Shown here: positions 61,550 through 64,000 of the stretch, one piece after another | Layout of the letters: each line of letters starts with the position of its first letter | How positions within the stretch are numbered: position 1 is the stretch's first letter | From: Flavobacterium flevense | Lineage (GTDB): Bacteria; Bacteroidota; Bacteroidia; Flavobacteriales; Flavobacteriaceae | Length of the DNA: 64,000 bases | Direction: 5' to 3' | Assembly: GCF_900142775.1 (NCBI RefSeq) | Contig: NZ_FRCC01000006.1 | Span: 62,001 to 126,000, forward strand | Made by a program: the position numbers and the translations under genes | The notes under the pieces: generated by a model | What the model saw: only the letters and a program-made list of their open reading frames with translations | The model's database searches: none | Told to the model about the DNA's origin: nothing

Positions 61550-61738
61550 ATGACGAATTCAGAGAAAATCAGAAAAGTAAATGAATTACTTATTGAAGTA
61601 ATTAAAGATGAACAACATCAATCAGAAAGTTCGTTAAGTGGTTTAAAAGATGTTGTTTTGAGTATTATGGCCGATTATTGGTACAATGAAAGAGAGCCTG
61701 AGATTTTCATGGAGAATGTTCTTGTAGAAATAGATTAA
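61550..61738 (+). CDS. hypothetical small acidic protein
   Basis: A 62-residue helical protein (SEKIRKVNELLIEVIKDEQHQSESSLSGLKDVVLSIMADYWYNEREPEIFMENVLVEID). No domain is recognised. A terminator follows, at 61791-61814. The plausible start context and the absence of overlap suggest a real gene. Confidence 0.55.
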   Translation: MTNSEKIRKVNELLIEVIKDEQHQSESSLSGLKDVVLSIMADYWYNEREPEIFMENVLVEID

Positions 61739-61790
61739 CACATTATAATATAAAATTTGTCATTTTAGGGTTTGATGAATTTTTATAGAT

Positions 61791-61814
61791 AGCCACTTTA
61801 ATTTTAAAGTGGCT
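61791..61814. terminator. bidirectional terminator
   Basis: Perfect 11-base arms AGCCACTTTAA (61791-61801) and TTAAAGTGGCT (61804-61814) followed by a T tract, between the convergent hypothetical and phzF-like genes. Confidence 0.85.
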
Positions 61815-61822
61815 TTTCTTTT

Positions 61823-62602
61823 TTATAAAAATAAATCCCCAATCAGATAACATTTTGCATAACCGCTAATGCGAACTCTGTTACCTAACAACTCACATTC
61901 TAAATAACCTCTTCTTTCCGAAAGCTGAATAGCTGATAATTTGTTTTTATTAAGTTCTTTTGCCCAAAAAGGAATTAACGTAGTATGTGCAGAACCTGTT
62001 ACAGGATCTTCATTTATTCCTGATTGAGGACCAAAAAATCGGGAAACGAAATCAGAGTTATTACCTTTTGCAGTTACAATTACTCCACGAACATTCAGCT
62101 TCATGATGGTCTCAAAGTTGGGTTTTAAATTCAGTATTTCTTCTTCATTTTCAAAAAGAAACATATAATCGGTTTTTCCTTTAAAAGCTTTTTTAGGTTT
62201 ACAGTCAAAAGCATCCAGCATTTGATTTGTCAATTCTACAGCTTCAAATACATCGACGGGAAAATTTAATGACAACAAATCACCTTCTTTCGTAACCGTT
62301 AAATCGCCACTTCTGGGAGAGTAGAAATTAATTTGTACTTCATTATAATTTTCGAAATTAAACAATACAAAAGCGGCTGCCAGTGTTGCATGTCCGCAAA
62401 GGTCTACTTCAACAGTGGGTGTAAACCATCGGATCTCATATTTGGTATCCTTTTTTACATAAAATACAGTTTCTGCAAGATTATTTTCGGCAGCAATTTG
62501 TTGCATGATTTCATCTGTAAGCCATTCCTTCAGCGGACAAACGGCAGCCGGGTTTCCGGAAAAGACCGTTTTGCTGAAAGCATCAATTTGATATAGTTTC
62601 AT
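61823..62602 (-). CDS. PhzF family isomerase-like protein
   Basis: A 259-residue protein with the two-lobed PhzF fold. It begins LYQIDAFSKTVFSGNPAAVCPL and has NLAETVFYV with the catalytic-type Glu, CGHATLAAAF, and NEDPVTGSAHTTLIPFW in the second lobe. PhzF-like proteins catalyse proton-transfer isomerisations and are mostly uncharacterised outside phenazine synthesis. Its start overlaps the mocR gene stop by four bases, so the two are cotranscribed. Confidence 0.93.
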   Translation of the reverse strand: MKLYQIDAFSKTVFSGNPAAVCPLKEWLTDEIMQQIAAENNLAETVFYVKKDTKYEIRWFTPTVEVDLCGHATLAAAFVLFNFENYNEVQINFYSPRSGDLTVTKEGDLLSLNFPVDVFEAVELTNQMLDAFDCKPKKAFKGKTDYMFLFENEEEILNLKPNFETIMKLNVRGVIVTAKGNNSDFVSRFFGPQSGINEDPVTGSAHTTLIPFWAKELNKNKLSAIQLSERRGYLECELLGNRVRISGYAKCYLIGDLFL

Positions 62603-64000
62603 AGTAATTGTTGTTTAATTAATGTACCTAATTTTATAAGGCTCTTTTCGACTTTTTCCTCCCATTTTATTCCAAAATTCAATCGCATGCAATTGTTATA
62701 TTGATCATGCTGGGTAAACATTCGACCGGGTGCAAAGCCTATTTTTTGTTGAATAGCAATATCAAACAACACTGCGGTATCAATTGTTGGATCTAACTCT
62801 AACCAAAGAACGAAACCGCCCTGAGGTTTTGAGATTTTAGTGTTTTCCGGAAAATGCTTTTCAATGCAAAGTTGAAATTGCAAATAATTGTTATAAAGAG
62901 TATTTCGTAAACTTCGAAGGTGATGTTCATAACGACCATGTTCCATAAAATCAGCGATTACTTCCTGAAACAAAGGCGGATTAGAAATTGTGTGTAACAG
63001 CTTTTTACGAATCATTTTATCCTTAAATTTTCCGGGAGCTACCCAGCCCACACGATAACCCGGAGCTAAAGTTTTAGAAACCGAGCCGCACCACATGACT
63101 ATGCCTTCTTCATCAAATGCTTTGCAGGGTTTTGGCCGGCTTGCGCCAAAAAATAAATCGCCGTATAAATCATCTTCAATCAACGGAATATTGTGTTGCG
63201 TAAGTAGTGCTACCAATTCTTTTTTATTTTCGTCAGGCATGCAACTTCCCAGAGGATTATTAAAATTAGTTACAAAACAGCAGGCACTAATTTTAGGTAA
63301 CACTTTTTTTAAATCGTCTATTGCTATTCCGGTAGTGGGATGCGTAGGGAGTTCAATAATATGAAGTCCCAGAGATTTTATCATTTGTAAAATGCCAAAA
63401 TACACCGGACTTTCAATGGCAATAGTATCTCCGGGATTAGTCACTGTTATCAGGCAATAAAATAAAGAGTTTAATGCTCCCGAAGTGGTTACAATATCTT
63501 CTGGTGTTAAATTTCCATCCCAGGTAAAAGACCATTTGGCCACGTTTCTTCTCAAATTAAGATTTCCCTGTGCAGGTTCATAACCCGTTCCGCTATCTTC
63601 AAGATGACGCAGCATTTTCACAACTCCTTTATTGAGTTTAGCAATTGGCAGCATGCTTTTATCTGTAACACCCAATGAAAATTGCGTAAAATCTTTATCA
63701 GTCAAAGTATTGAAAACCTTACTGATTAAGTCTTCCGGTGTTTTTTCTTTGTCAGATAAATGAAGTTTACTTATCGAAGGAAGAGCAAGTTTAGTATGGA
63801 AAGTTTTACTCACATAATAGCCCGATTTAGGCTTGGATTGTATTAAAGATTTACTTTCTAATTCTAAAAAGGCCTGTTTTACAGTATTAATACTCACACC
63901 ATAAATTTTTTGAACGGTTCGGATTGAAGGAAGCTTTTCAGCTGTTTTCAGACTCCCAATGTGTATTTGATCTTCGATTATTCCTGCGATTTTCAAGTAT
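62599..64000 (-). CDS. MocR-type regulator (GntR HTH plus aminotransferase domain; 5' end beyond window)
   Basis: At least 466 residues, with the frame open to the window edge. The reading YLKIAGIIEDQIHIGSLKTAEKLPSIRTVQ is the start of a GntR winged helix, and residues before it are cut off; the TTG near 63996 is not a natural start. A short linker leads to a fold-type I aminotransferase domain with VTNFNNPLGSCMP and the PLP lysine motif GSVSKTLAPGYRVGW. Such proteins are transcription factors using PLP or amino-acid derivatives as signals. It probably regulates the coupled phzF-like gene. Confidence 0.9.
   Translation of the reverse strand, partial: YLKIAGIIEDQIHIGSLKTAEKLPSIRTVQKIYGVSINTVKQAFLELESKSLIQSKPKSGYYVSKTFHTKLALPSISKLHLSDKEKTPEDLISKVFNTLTDKDFTQFSLGVTDKSMLPIAKLNKGVVKMLRHLEDSGTGYEPAQGNLNLRRNVAKWSFTWDGNLTPEDIVTTSGALNSLFYCLITVTNPGDTIAIESPVYFGILQMIKSLGLHIIELPTHPTTGIAIDDLKKVLPKISACCFVTNFNNPLGSCMPDENKKELVALLTQHNIPLIEDDLYGDLFFGASRPKPCKAFDEEGIVMWCGSVSKTLAPGYRVGWVAPGKFKDKMIRKKLLHTISNPPLFQEVIADFMEHGRYEHHLRSLRNTLYNNYLQFQLCIEKHFPENTKISKPQGGFVLWLELDPTIDTAVLFDIAIQQKIGFAPGRMFTQHDQYNNCMRLNFGIKWEEKVEKSLIKLGTLIKQQLL

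Overview
The window is AT-rich DNA from a member of the Bacteroidota, most likely a Flavobacterium-type Flavobacteriaceae. The support for this is the cbb3 oxidase cluster in ccoN/O-Q-P-G-H-SafE order, a long SecA (1115 aa) without a C-terminal zinc motif, a TAnnTTTG -7 element at hemN, and several family-specific proteins (DUF4494, DUF6660, DUF6807, DUF349 repeats). No rRNA, tRNA, CRISPR array or prophage was seen. The left edge cuts the cbb3 N/O subunit gene and the right edge cuts a MocR-type regulator.

Layout. 1-4.6 kb: end of the cbb3 oxidase operon and its assembly genes (plus strand), closed by a terminator. 4.7-8.1 kb: an alpha/beta hydrolase, an HPP membrane protein, a tetR/NTF2-like pair, and a truncated near-identical copy of the hydrolase. 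8.1-9.0 kb: a GNAT/DUF1778 toxin-antitoxin pair with two operator-like palindromes. 9.0-17.1 kb: hemN behind an FNR-type box, a DUF349 protein, an AlkB-like dioxygenase, DUF389, NhaA and YaaA. 17.2-22.3 kb: a TetR-controlled tripartite efflux operon (tetR-tolC-hlyD-MFS) with a double palindrome upstream and a fold-back element inside. 22.5-29.3 kb: DUF4494, several transporters and an SGNH hydrolase. 29.3-32 kb: a mosaic of long interspersed repeats around higBA and a putative outer-membrane protein. 32.8-39 kb: secA, DUF2795, cobalamin adenosyltransferase, an ABC ATPase and a methyltransferase.

39.1-49.6 kb is the most distinctive region. It has two convergently oriented transcription units on the minus strand. 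The upstream unit encodes a RuBisCO-like protein that keeps the RuBisCO lysines, a DUF1537 four-carbon acid-sugar kinase, an Asp/Glu-racemase-family protein with one of the two usual cysteines, and a bile-acid/sodium-symporter-family carrier. After a terminator, the downstream unit encodes a Gfo/Idh/MocA oxidoreductase with a twin-arginine leader, a GH43 enzyme, a GH28-like enzyme, a cupin and a DUF1080 protein. Together they look like uptake and breakdown of a plant-polysaccharide-derived branched or short sugar acid. The kinase would phosphorylate a 3-oxo acid and the RuBisCO-like protein would decarboxylate it, as in the known 3-oxo-isoapionate branch of apiose catabolism. The exact substrate is inferred.

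50-64 kb: an SGNH hydrolase, a REP-associated tyrosine transposase (RAYT) element with 31-bp perfect inverted ends that interrupts a DUF2071 gene, a TonB receptor with a Cys/His-rich exported partner, DinB, SulP, DUF6807, an arsR/SRPBCC pair, an ECF sigma factor with a membrane partner, and a mocR-phzF pair.
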